From Psococerastis gibbosa (taxonomy: Eukaryota; Arthropoda; Insecta; Psocodea; Psocidae), in NCBI GenBank assembly GCA_963971405.1, contig OZ020491.1, forward strand, positions 12,890,855 through 12,954,854: a stretch of 64,000 nt of DNA, given 5' to 3'. Numbering within the stretch: position 1 is the first letter of the stretch; every line of letters begins with the position of its first letter. Below are positions 45,264 to 56,301 of this stretch, piece by piece. The notes beneath the pieces are model-generated. The model was not told where the DNA came from and ran no database searches. It was given only the letters and a program-made list of their open reading frames with translations. A program made the position numbers and the translations under genes.

Positions 45264-45938
45264 GCTTTCCAATTTATACGTAAGGAAAGCTTTGTTACGG
45301 TCGAAATTTTCGATTCCGAGATTTCAATGGATTTACACGTTTTGAGGTCCCAGGAACCCAAAAAGTGGTTTTTACGAAATGTCTCTCTGTGCGTCGATTT
45401 CCGGGCAAACTACTCGGTCGATTTTGATTAAATTCGGCATGTAGGTTCACAAAAATAAAAATCATACTTCGGGACCATTTCTTTTTATTTGGGGCCTATT
45501 CAATTTGGGGGGGTTTTATTCTCAAAAAACGTCTAAAAAAATTATTTCCCAAAAACAGCTCCAACGATTTCTTTTAAATTCAGATATATTGTAGTTGTTA
45601 TTCATGTTGATAAAATGCGGGGGGTCGCTTGCCCCTTGTTAGTTTGCTTCTGGGGGTAAAAAAATAAAAATAACTAAATTTTCATGAAAAATTACTAAAA
45701 AAATAATTTTTCTGCGAAACCTTTCTATCGATGATTTCTACTTTCAGGTATGTTTTAGGTGTTAAATTTAGTAACGAAACCGGACAGGTTGCTTTCCCAG
45801 AAAAGTATTTCGTTTTGTACAAAAAAATTATAGAAAGTTCACGCTCAAATGCATTGCGTGCCCTGCCAGTATTGCTGTGTGGTAATGTGTTGGTCTGACC
45901 TATCTAGAATTTACCTCACCTCCAGTGACGTCAGGTGG
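45264..45938 (+). repeat. Large non-coding repeat, copy 1
   Basis: It starts with a short terminal hairpin (GCTTTCCAATTTATACGTAA, then GGAAAGC). It contains 'gatttacacgttttgaggtc' and ends 'cctccagtgacgtcaggtgg'. Copy 2 at 60821-61425 matches it throughout and lacks a block near 45770-45840. No open frame. Confidence 0.8.
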
Positions 45939-46127
45939 ACACTCCCCCCCCCCCCCCGAGATATCGGAAATTTAACCATAGGAAAATTATTTACCATGAA
46001 ATTACTCATTTTCTCTATCTACTAATTTTGATAAATTGGAAAGCATGTTCGAGTAAACTCGGACCGGTTCTTTTCATTTAGACACGAGATAACCTTTTGC
46101 CTGGTTCTAGTGTAGTAAATTTAAAAA

Positions 46128-46260
46128 ATGCACAAAACACTCAACTTCGTCAAATATTACTAACATTTATTATCACAGCGACCGGTTTCGGCACTAGACC
46201 ATCGTCAGGCTACAGAAAACCTGAGTAGTCTGACGATGAAATTGTGTGTTTCACATTTTT
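46128..46260 (-). repeat. Repeat with hammerhead-ribozyme-like core
   Basis: The minus strand between 46208 and 46180 reads CTGACGA, a short possible stem (GGT...GCC), then GAAACCGGTC. CUGANGA and GAAA are the two conserved hammerhead core strands, and ACCGGU followed by C resembles a very short stem III with the UC cleavage step. One extra U before stem II departs from the standard core. Flanking sequence is shared with 24003-24130. Confidence 0.45.
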
Positions 46261-47227
46261 AATTTACTATGTCGAAATATTACAGTACAAAGTGAACGTG
46301 ATATTATTAAAATAATGGTTCTAGTATAGTAGAAAGCTGTCTACGTCTTTTCCATTGTAGTCATAGGGCTGGCAGGAGATTTCTTGTCAATTTCGGAAGC
46401 CGACCGCACGGGACATCAGATCATAGAAATCTTCTGAAGTAGACTCCGCAGGTTTACATCAACCATTCACCAAGCCCTACTCCTACAATGGAAACGACGT
46501 CGGCAAATCGCGACTGCGATGATCGTCCCGTGTACCGGGCCGATGGTCCACCCAAAAATCATAAACCTCCTCTTAAAACAAGATGGCGCGAATGAATTTA
46601 GCGGTACTGATCTTGACGGAAAAAAAGCAAATGGAGTCACTAGCACTGGACAAATATATGATATTGTACTGTAATATTTAATTATATAATGTTCAAATGT
46701 TGGCCCGTTGCCCTACGATAATTAAGAATTCTGGTTCACCAGCCTACTAGGGATTAACAACTAAGTAAGATAACATGCCAGGATGAATAATTTTCAGTCT
46801 AAAATATAATTCGCTATAATCCGATAAAAAATTGCAAGTGTGTTATGCCGTAATAATATCGGATGGTAGTGAATTACAGGCTGATAATTATTACTGCTCT
46901 TTAGAAATTGGAAACATGATGCGTTAAATAATAATAATAAAATTTACGGTACCCAATCCATATTAAGACGGTGAGCTGAAAATTTTCATATCTTTGCGCA
47001 TTCAAACCTTCAGCTCTATAGCTTGGCTGGGAATAATAATAATAGTTTAAAATAAGTCGGTATCGAATAATAACAATATGTTAGGACCCGTTTGTAGCAA
47101 GCGGTTGCCGGAGCGGGATTGGCGTAAAATAAACCTAGGATAGGCTTGTCATTCCGTGTTTACATAGGGCAGTGTTTCCTTATTATAACCCTTGCGAAAC
47201 TCATCTTAAAATGGGACTATGTACTAT

Positions 47228-47607
47228 GGCGCCCATTCCATTGACCGGCTAGGGCTATTTCCAAAAACAGTGACGTGGTAGCAGACATTCAAGACTTAGG
47301 TTGCATTTCCACCGATCTCGCATTGCAGAATGCAAATGACATTGACGGAAATTAGAATTTTTCTTTTTATAGAAATCTATTAAAATGTTTGTACTTAACA
47401 TATCCCATGACGCCATTTTTTAATTTTAGTTTGTTTGTGATTTTACTGTATGATCATTGATCAATTTTAACTATGGCATCGAGGAAAATAAACCTTTCCG
47501 TCAATTCTGCAATGCGAGATCGGTGGAACCGCAACCTAAGTCTTGAATGTCTGCTACCACGTCACTGTTTTTGGAAATAGCCCTAGCCGGTCAATGGAAT
47601 GGGCGCC
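47228..47607. mobile_element. Nested palindromic MITE, GGCGG family (diverged ends)
   Basis: The outer ends are GGCGCCCATTCCATTGACCG and mirror. The shared 'gtgacgtggtagcagacatt' and inner 'ctcgcattgcagaatgcaaa' match the 40.8-kb copy. TAT triplets flank it. Confidence 0.8.
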
Positions 47608-48464
47608 TATGTAAAAGAACAACTTGCATATAGAAATAAAACAAAAGCAGTTGGCCCTCCAATGATGAGCGGGTCAATTCCTAATTGTAACTTATGAGGG
47701 ACATATCGCTCACAAATATTGTAAACAAAAGCCAAATATTATTTTTTTTCGCGTTGTTGCTTCAAAATAAGGACACAAAGATTCAAAATTGAGTAAATTG
47801 TTTTTTATGTGAATAATTATCACCATTACTCATAATGTAAGATGACAAAGCCTACAGTACATTACAATATTTTTCAACAGTATTTTGCACTTTTTTTAAG
47901 ATCTAGGCCTAAATATTGAAAGTGGTTCTTTGATCTTCTATTTATGCCTGCTTCTTTACATTCCCACAATATCTTCATATTTAAAAATGAACCACTGTTC
48001 AGGTCCTAATTATCCTCTTGAACAAATAGATGCGATGTGCACCTCTTCATAAGTTAAACGTTTATTTTACGCCAGACCCGCTGCTGTAACCGACGTTTTT
48101 AAATGGGCCCTAAGGAGTAAGCCAATATCAAATAATAACATTATATCAGTAGGCTGAATTTTCTTATTACTGACAATTATTATGATTCACAATAATACTG
48201 TATATAAGAATAAATATAAATAAATGTAGTCTTATTATTATTAATGGTAAAGTATCGTATTTTTTGTTTTTACATAATTTATTACATTAAAAATATAATT
48301 AAAATTACTTAAAATCGTAGCAGGCTAGGTACGGTAGTTAACTGATGAGCCTCCAATCAGCCACATCAAGCAGTCGCAACGTTTCAATCAAGAGGCGATA
48401 AGTATTTTTATTTTCATTTTTTGGGCCCGGTACAGACGAACACGAACGAGTTTTTTTTTTATTT

Positions 48465-48854
48465 GGCGGGGATTCCACCGAACGGCTAGGGCTAAATACA
48501 AAAACGGTGACGTGGTAGCAGACATTCAAGACTGCGGGGTTTCCACCGACCTCACATTGCAGAATGCAAATGACATTGACGGAAATTTGAATTTTACTTT
48601 TTATAGAAATCTATTAAAATGTTTGTACTTAACATATCCCATGACGCCATTTTTTAATTTTAGTTTGTGTTTCTGATTTTACTGTATGATCATTGATCAA
48701 TTTTAACTATGGCATAGAGTAAAACAAACATTTCCGTCAATGTCATTTGCATTCTGCAATGCGAGATCGGTGGAAACCCCGCCTACGTCTTGAATGTCTG
48801 CTACCACGTCACCGTTTTTGTATTTAGCCCTAGCTGGTCGGTGGAATCCCCGCC
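48465..48854. mobile_element. Nested palindromic MITE, GGCGG family
   Basis: GGCGGGGATTCCACCGAACG and mirror, with the same inner hairpin as the copies at 40.8 and 47.2 kb. T triplets on both sides could be the target duplication. Confidence 0.8.
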
Positions 48855-49228
48855 TTTTGGAAAAGGCGCGGATAAAGTAAAGTAAAGTACTGTATCAAGT
48901 ATCAATACGATGTAGCATGCAATTTAATATATACGTAGCAGAAGATTTCTTGTCGATTTCGGAAGCCAACCGCAAGAAATTACAGTTTTCCCCTCAACAC
49001 GCCAGCCCATAAAAATTGCATCAAAGAAAAGTCGGAAACTCGCGCGTGTCGAATCGTTCGTGCCCATAGGCGGCGCGGCGCGAAGACGGTCTCGGCGCCT
49101 TTGGGCACCAGGCTATAGTTGACAATTAAAAATAAAAAATTTATCGAGCAATACTAAAAATGTATTAAAAAGTCCATCTTGCTAAAATGGGACACTTACT
49201 AATAAATTTCAATACAAATTTAACTAGC

Positions 49229-52200
49229 TTATATGTGAACGGGTACGTGAAATAATAAGTCAGCTTTGCTATTAAACCTAGCACTACAGACATTACAAAC
49301 ATGGTCAATATCAATCACTTCCTCCTTGATAAAAGGCTTCGCAACAGTTTCCTGCTTGATGTCCTTCTTAATAACAGACATATCTGGGAATGTAGCCGAG
49401 GGCAAGCCATGATTAAGGGCGCGCAACGTCTCATAATTCACATTCTTAGTCCTTGGCCTTCCATATCTGATCTTCTCCGCCACTGGTGCCTCCTCTTCGA
49501 CAGGTACTTCTTCTACCTTTGTCCTCTCCTCTTGAAATTCATCCAAACTACTTCGCCTTCCGGACAATCTCCCCGAAAGCGTCCTCACTCTGGGTTTAAT
49601 CACCGTCACAACAGCTCTACTCGACTCTGGACCCCGTTTCCCGCGCTTCTTTACTCCCCGTTTCGCCGTCACCTTACTTCCGGTTTGCATCTTCGAGTTG
49701 ATCATTTTCGCCTTTCTAACTGGCTGATGATCCACTAAAGACGCTATATTCTTCATTGCAGCATCAATAGTTTTCGAAAACTTTGTATAAGTGTTGGTGC
49801 GTCTGGCACCACTGTTTTTCTTTCTCGGTGTATCCCTTTTATCCTCAGACTCAACTGATTCCGTATCGCTATTGTGGTTATCGAAGAAATCTGCTTCGTC
49901 GAACTCCGACATTCCTCCGTAGGAATTTGTAGGAGGAGGTTCTGGCTTCCGCCGCCGGCGAAATGGCCGCGTTGAGGTTGATGGCGCTCTATTTCTGAAA
50001 TTACAACAACTTGTAACATTTTGTTTCGCCAATTTATATAATATGGATTAGAGTTCATGTAAATGAAAGCTATTATCTCGAAGGCCGATATAAAATCTTG
50101 TTTTCTAAAGCCCTAAATTAGAATAAAGCATAGTCAGTATACACTTGAGAGCACTCATCATGGTGGCTTTAAATATAATCCTTATATTTCTAACTACTTC
50201 CTACGACCTATTGGACGACCAAGGATGTCCCTTGAAACGAAAGTGAGGGAAGACCTCAGGACCCTCGGTCTCTCGCCGGATGATACCCAAGACCGGAACA
50301 CCTGGAAGATGAAGATCCGTGCCGCCGACCCCGTGGGAAAGATAAGGCGCCGTTAAAGGTCCTCTCAATGCAAGAGGATATGATATCCACTGTATTTCAT
50401 TGTTTCTAGTTAGATTTTCACCATTATATTATATTTATTCTGTGATATATGGATAACAACCGCTTGTGCACAATGGCAGTTGCACCGCGACAGTACAGCG
50501 AGGAGATTTGTCATTGAAGCAAATGGGTTTGCGCAAAACAACAGTCTACAACAGCAGATTTTCCACTGCTGAGCTACTGTTGGTGCAATGTCTGCACCTA
50601 GACACGCCAGCTTATTGCGGCAACCTGTAGAAATGTCGAGTCACAGTATCCTACTATTTAGAAGGCGGTGTAAAAGAAAAAAAAAGACACAAGTGTGCAA
50701 GTCGCAGTAGAACTGGTTTTGTACACCGGGCCTATTATGCTGTAAAAATGCGTAACTAACCTGACAGTGTTGTCGTCGCTATGTTTGACGATGTGCAGGG
50801 CCAGCTCATCGGAGCCGGAGGTGATTATATCGCAGACGGGGCATGCGTAGACGGGCGTGGAGAAGTCTACTCTGCTGACGGAACCTGAGTGGTGGCTTCG
50901 AATGTGCTCGCGGAGTACGACTCTTTGGTTGAATGCGCGCGGGCACACGGCGCACACATAAGGTTTCTCCCCTGTGTGAATCCGCTCATGTTTTCGTAAT
51001 GTGCCGCCGTCGGCGAACGCCTTCCAGCAGTACCTACCAAACAAGTATTGAACCCTAATGCCCGGTTCATAAAGACCATTTAAACGCCGTAGTCGCACTG
51101 AGAACTCTGTCATTGGAGCAAATAGGTTGGTGCAATAACAAAGTCTAGTTCAGAATGCTGAGCCCGCGCTGATGCACGGTTTTGGGAACCAAATGACGGA
51201 TTTCTCAGCGCAACTGCGGTGTTCAAGTCGTCTTTGTGCACCGGGCATGAGAAGAAACTGTTTTATACTAGTCTAGAGGTCTTTCTCGTAAGAATATATG
51301 GGTACCTGCAGCCGTAGGGACGTTCCCCCGTGTGTATTCGGTTGTGTATCTGCTGACTGCTCCTCGAGCTGAACGACTTTCCACACTCGCTGCAGTCAAA
51401 CCGACGCTGATTGCCGCCAGATTGGGCAACATGTGTCCCCTTTTGGTGGAAAGAGAGGGTACGCTTGTCGGGAAAATCAAAGTCGCACTCGCCGCAACCA
51501 AATCTTTTGGATGATGGGGTTGCCTTTCTGTAATTAATTTTAAAAGTTATAATCTTCGCTGGCTGTGGATCATAAGAGCCAAAACGCTGGCACACATGTG
51601 TGACCTTGAAATTGCGTCACATTTCATACTGCTTGGTAGGGAATTAGTAATGGTGGCTACTCCGCCGGGTGACAAATGACGCCAAATTCTCAAGTCACCT
51701 GATAATTATTTTATTGGGCATAAAATAACTCTACTAATGCATTAAATTAAGTTCTCAAAAATGGTCAAGCCGAACGTTCGGTCCTATATGCGTAAAAAAA
51801 TAAATAAATAAGCAACAGTTTTTATGTTCAGTTATCTAAGCAAATTCTGTTTGAAATGGACTAGCTTTCTAGGAATGGCTCAAAAGAAATTTTCGTGCGT
51901 ACGTAATGCCTATGTTGATGTCTTAGATAGCATTCTTTTCGTATAAATACATGTATATAGTAAAGTAAGTCCTTTTTGCATGAAAAAATATAAAATTTTA
52001 GTATTAGTGGTTCAGAGGGGAACCGTTAGGATTTTCCCGTGATGGGCCCCTCAACCTAAGAATTATTAGCCTATAGCCCTCTCTTCCACCTAACTGTACT
52101 TATTAACGATAATTTAATTGAAATCTATCCATAAAACTGTTTACAAACTTTCCAAAATCACAAACCTCTTGGGATTGTGCGTCATAGTGTGTTTCTTAAG

Positions 52201-54731
52201 ATGTTTGACATCGCGGCACTGTTTTCCACACATTCTGCACGTAAAAAGAGGCCGGTCGGTATGCAAATCTGCAATATGAGTCTTCAACTTTCCTTGGTTT
52301 GAGAATTGTTCAGCACACAGTAAACAAACATTATTTTGACACTTATCACTTATGTCTAGATGCTCCAGAAGCTTGTCATTGGTGAGGAACAATGACTGGC
52401 AAGTGTGACAAGTGTAAAGTCCCGTGTATTCTTCCTTCATGTGAATTCTGAAACAATCAATATTCGATATTTACAGAATGAAACTATGGACTATTGTCAT
52501 ATAATATGTGCTCAGGCTGTTTAATTATTGAATGCATGCTTCTTCTGCTTTATCGGACGATTCGGTGGGCAATTCGCTAAGAAATTTTTCATGGAAGCAA
52601 ACGGGTTGATGTAAAAAAGAACTATATTTCTGGACGCACTTCAGTCTTCAGAAGATGTCGAGGCCACTGGTGTGCCGAGGGGAAAACCGTGCACCTGCGA
52701 CAGAAAAACTGTTGACGCAGGTGTTTTGCCGATTTGCAACAACCCACTTGCTTCCATAACATATTTCTAAGCGAATCACTGGCGTATGTATCAGGATTAT
52801 TTAACCAACCAAAGAAAGATTTGTACATTTCATTAGTTTTCAAATTGATAATGTAATCGGCTGGTATGGCAAACTGAAATTTACAAAGCACTTATAATTT
52901 CCGGCAGCCTAGCCGAACTCACGAAATTTTGAAATTGTAGGTTTTAAATAAAATCGATTATGTACATGAAAAGTTATTGTTTATAAACTATTTGCATGTT
53001 TCTGAAAAAACTACAATTTCGAAAATTAAAAATATCTCATAATATGATGCATGAAGTAGTCTTCTACAACTTTGATGAACCAAATCTTTAAAAACATGCT
53101 TAGTTAATTAAATAAAATATAAAAAGAATTAAATTTCGGGCTGCCAATTTCCTATGGGCTGTACACTCTTAATTCAAAAGCATAACTATCCCCTACCCAT
53201 CGCAATGGATGAACCAGATGAGCTGGATAGACGGGATTGGATTTGCGAAAAGGATAATCCAGATTTCAGCATACCCTTCCATTTCTGCACTCAGCAGCAT
53301 TGACAATCTAGCAAGCTTTATTTAGCTTAACAACAGCAGTAGCAAAGTCGCATCAAACCGCAACACAAACACCAATTCAATACAAGCAAAGCCAAACTGT
53401 TCTGGACGGTCTTTGTGTATCCAGTTGCCCAAAGTGCTCCCGATAGCATTTTGACGAACCACAGACCCAACTACCCATCCATTACAACATCTACATATCA
53501 AAAACCGCGTACTTTAATTCAAAAATAAAACTACTCACTTCTTATGCTGCCTCAAATCCTCACTCTTATGAAAATTCTTGTCGCAGATATTGCAATGAAA
53601 CGTTCCAAATCGCTCGTCACCCGTGTACCATCCCCTATCACCACCTCTCTCTTGGTCGCTGCCGTCTGAACTGCCTTCCTTGTACAAAATCCCATGTTTC
53701 CTGCTGTAGTGGTCCTTAAGTAGTTCAAGTGTGAAAAACCGACTACCACACTTTGTGCAGTAATGCGATGAGTCTTCAGCATGTACCTGCGAGTGGGAAA
53801 TCATTGCGCTTTCCCGAGCAAAACAACGGTTGCATTTGGTGCAAACATAGGGTTTCTTTTCCGTCCCCAATATTCTCTTACTTCCTGACACATTCCGCTC
53901 TAGTTGCTTGACATTACTAGAAGACCCACCTCCATCACTCTCTGATTTACGAGATTCGTGCAACTTAGAGGTCATCTCTAACAGGAGTTTAACATCTTCA
54001 TCAACGTAATTGGTCGGGTTAATGTTGTACTCATCAGGGTCGTCTAATGGCGACAGGTCCCGTGCCAATCGTTTCTTTCCTGAGTAAGAACTTTTTCGTC
54101 TGCGAGTATCTCGCCTCTGCGTAGCAGCAATGTAAGCTGGATCTGTATCTAGATCTTTCCGATTATCCCTGTTCGGAATATAAGCATGGATCTTCTGGTG
54201 GTTTACCAAATCACACCTTCGCATAAATCTCGACGAGCATATTGTACAACAGTGAGGGCGTTGGGTCTGATGTGCAACCATGTGGTTGATTAAGTTTGCT
54301 TTCTTTTTGAAGCGTCTTGCGCAAAAGTCACAAGGAAATGGGTGAAATGTGGCATAACTCTCGTCATTAAGGGGAATATCCGAGAAATCTTCCCTAGCCA
54401 GGGGCTTTTGAGAGTGAGAATCGTAGTATTCTTCATTCATAGGGGCTACCTCCTCTTCCTTTTCGACATGGTGCATTTCCCAGGCAAAGTCTACCTCCTC
54501 CTCGACCACTTCTTCTGCCCCAACCACTGACGGATCGTTAGGATAGATAACAATGGGCGCATCAGTATGTGCAGTTTCTTGATTGCTTTCAACAATTATC
54601 ATGGGTATGTCCGCAAATTCTTCCACTTGCTCGTTTTGCCCGGTGTCTGCGTAGGCTTGGTCAAATGAAAGATGGGCCTTTTCATGTTGACTGCTCTCGG
54701 CCCAAATTATGTTATGTTCCACTTCTGTCAT
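49229..54731 (-). CDS. Large C2H2 zinc-finger protein, five exons
   Basis: Likely nuclear DNA-binding regulator, 911 aa. Exons on the minus strand: 54731-53539, 52447-52166, 51527-51306, 51033-50761, 49994-49229. They join to 2736 bp in one frame, and all four introns are phase 2. The N-terminus is acidic (VVEEEVDFAWEMHHVEKEEE). About 14 C2H2-type fingers follow: five in exon 1 (first FPCDFCARRF), three in exon 2, three around exons 3-4 and the rest in exon 4. Intron 3 splits the finger YGCR/YCWKAF between its two cysteines, which supports the model. After a long low-complexity basic and acidic linker in exon 5 (RPFRRRRKPEPPP), a lone last finger (HVCNVCSARF) ends the protein. It is head to head with NURF301. 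I cannot name an orthologue. Confidence 0.88.
50180..50356 (+). pseudogene. LINE ORF2 tail
   Basis: The plus strand reads RPIGRPRMSLETKVREDLRT, then LGLS, DRNTWK and IRAADP, ending in a stop. This is the usual C-terminus of a LINE reverse transcriptase. It lies inside intron 4 of the zinc-finger gene, antisense to it. Confidence 0.65.
50455..50735. mobile_element. Diverged MITE, CCCGGTGCACAAAG family
   Basis: The right end 'tgtacaccgggc' and the inner 'gtcattgaagcaaatgggtt' match the better preserved element at 51058-51248. The left end is worn. It lies in intron 4 of the zinc-finger gene. Confidence 0.5.
51058..51248. mobile_element. MITE with ATGCCCGG ends beside a splice acceptor
   Basis: Inverted ends of about 58 bp: the right one, read inward, is ATGCCCGGTGCACAAAGACG, and the left is the same with a few changes. 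Both continue through 'gagaa.tc.gtcatt'. The left end lies about 22 bp upstream (in gene orientation) of the exon 4 acceptor, inside the normal branch-point zone. Confidence 0.8.
52560..52720. repeat. Worn relative of the ATGCCCGG MITE
   Basis: 'catggaagcaaacgggttga' corresponds to 'cattgaagcaaatgggtttg' at 50.5 kb, and further similarity is loose. It lies in intron 1 of the zinc-finger gene. Confidence 0.35.
52975..53170. mobile_element. Half copy of the TGTACAGCCC MITE
   Basis: It matches the right part of 21212-21490 from 'aaaaaactacaatttcgaaa' to 'cctatgggctgtacactctt'. The left arm is absent. It lies in intron 1 of the zinc-finger gene. Confidence 0.75.
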
Positions 54732-56301
54732 TTTGGATCACTGTTAATAAACCAAAAAAATAGAGGTAATAATGCTGATTCCCTAACAGTTTTAATGGAC
54801 CATTCAAAAACTAATATATTTCATATACCATTAGGAACTTATTTCACTACAGCTACAGTTAATGGCAGTGGAATACCTGTCGTGTATTTAATAATTAATT
54901 TTATGTAATAAAAAGTAGGATACTTTATATATAAAATAAAACTATCATGAATTATTCCAACCGTTATGTTCATCAAGTGGTGGGTCTATGATTTTTTGTG
55001 GAAACGCTCTAATTTAGCCGATACACAGTGTTGTAGTCTATGATACAGTAGGCAGCCTATAAGCTGTATATGTGAGTGGCTTAGAAGCAAAACAGAGAAA
55101 GTCCACAAATTTCAGAAATTGAGTTATTGACCCCAAGATTCGTCTGATTGAAATCTATCCGTTGAATTAATTATCAGAAGCTAATTCAAGCATAGCCCAG
55201 CGTTAAACTAGTTCAAATATTATATTATATGGGTTTAGATGTAATCACAGGGCAGTTAACTATAGTTTTTTGCCTCCTGAAATATTAACTTAAATGGACT
55301 TTGCCCGTTTTGCTTCTATGCCACTCATGTACAGTATTTGTATAACAAACAAAGCAAATCTTTTTTGCTCAATACTCGCTTTCTAAGACTTGTGGTTTCT
55401 CTCTGTAAGTATAACTAATAAAAAAATATTTGCATCGTTACAACCACATAATATTGCTTGTTGAGGATAAATAAGGTGCATTACTAGTAGCTAACCTTGC
55501 TTCACCTAAAATTCATAATTTCGTAAGATTGCATGGTTATATAAAATTAGAATGGGCGCCAAAAATATTTTAAACATAATTATTAGATAATAAAGAAACA
55601 AATTCAGCAGTTACTTACCAATTTGTATGATAAAATAGCAATAAAAACATTGATTCTAACCAAATTTTAATAAAAGCATAGACGATAGAGCAAAATGGAG
55701 GATTTTTTGTCCCAACCCTAGCGGAATTGGTGGGAACTAACGGTCGAGCGTCTTTTGATATTTTGTTACGAACCCTGTGATTGGCCAATATTCCAGGCAC
55801 AACTTATTATTTTGTTGCTATTCCAGTGAAATAATTAATTTTTAAATTTCAAAGTGTATTTAAAATAATTTAATGTACTAGTTGGTAGCTTAAGAATGCA
55901 TAGTTATTAGAAATTCCTTGTTACTAAAATATCGCCATAATAATTTGGACCAATACGGATTGCCGTTACAACAAGTGGCCATTTTTTTTTAGAAAATTTC
56001 GGTTTCGCGTCGTTATATTTTTAATTCATTATCTAACCCGTTTAATCGTTTTACTTTCCTTTTCTGTTGTGAAAATGATGTTGGAAGTGCTGTTTTACAA
56101 GGGTCATCGAAGGAAATTATGCGTTTATTAATATAAAATAGTGTGGGGTCACGTGACTAAAGTGAAAAGAGAATGGCGCAAAGCGTAAACACAATCAGCC
56201 TGTTTTTTCAGTAGTTGTCAAGATTATTTGTATACAAAATAGTATGATAATGGCCCACGTGGAGTGCAGCGTTATGCAAAATCAAGGACACTTCTAAAAT
56301 C
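54732..56301. promoter_or_regulatory. Head-to-head interval, zinc-finger gene / NURF301
   Basis: 1570 bp separate the two divergent start codons. It is AT-rich with no exon or repeat I recognise, and should contain both promoters. No specific sites were identified. Confidence 0.45.
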
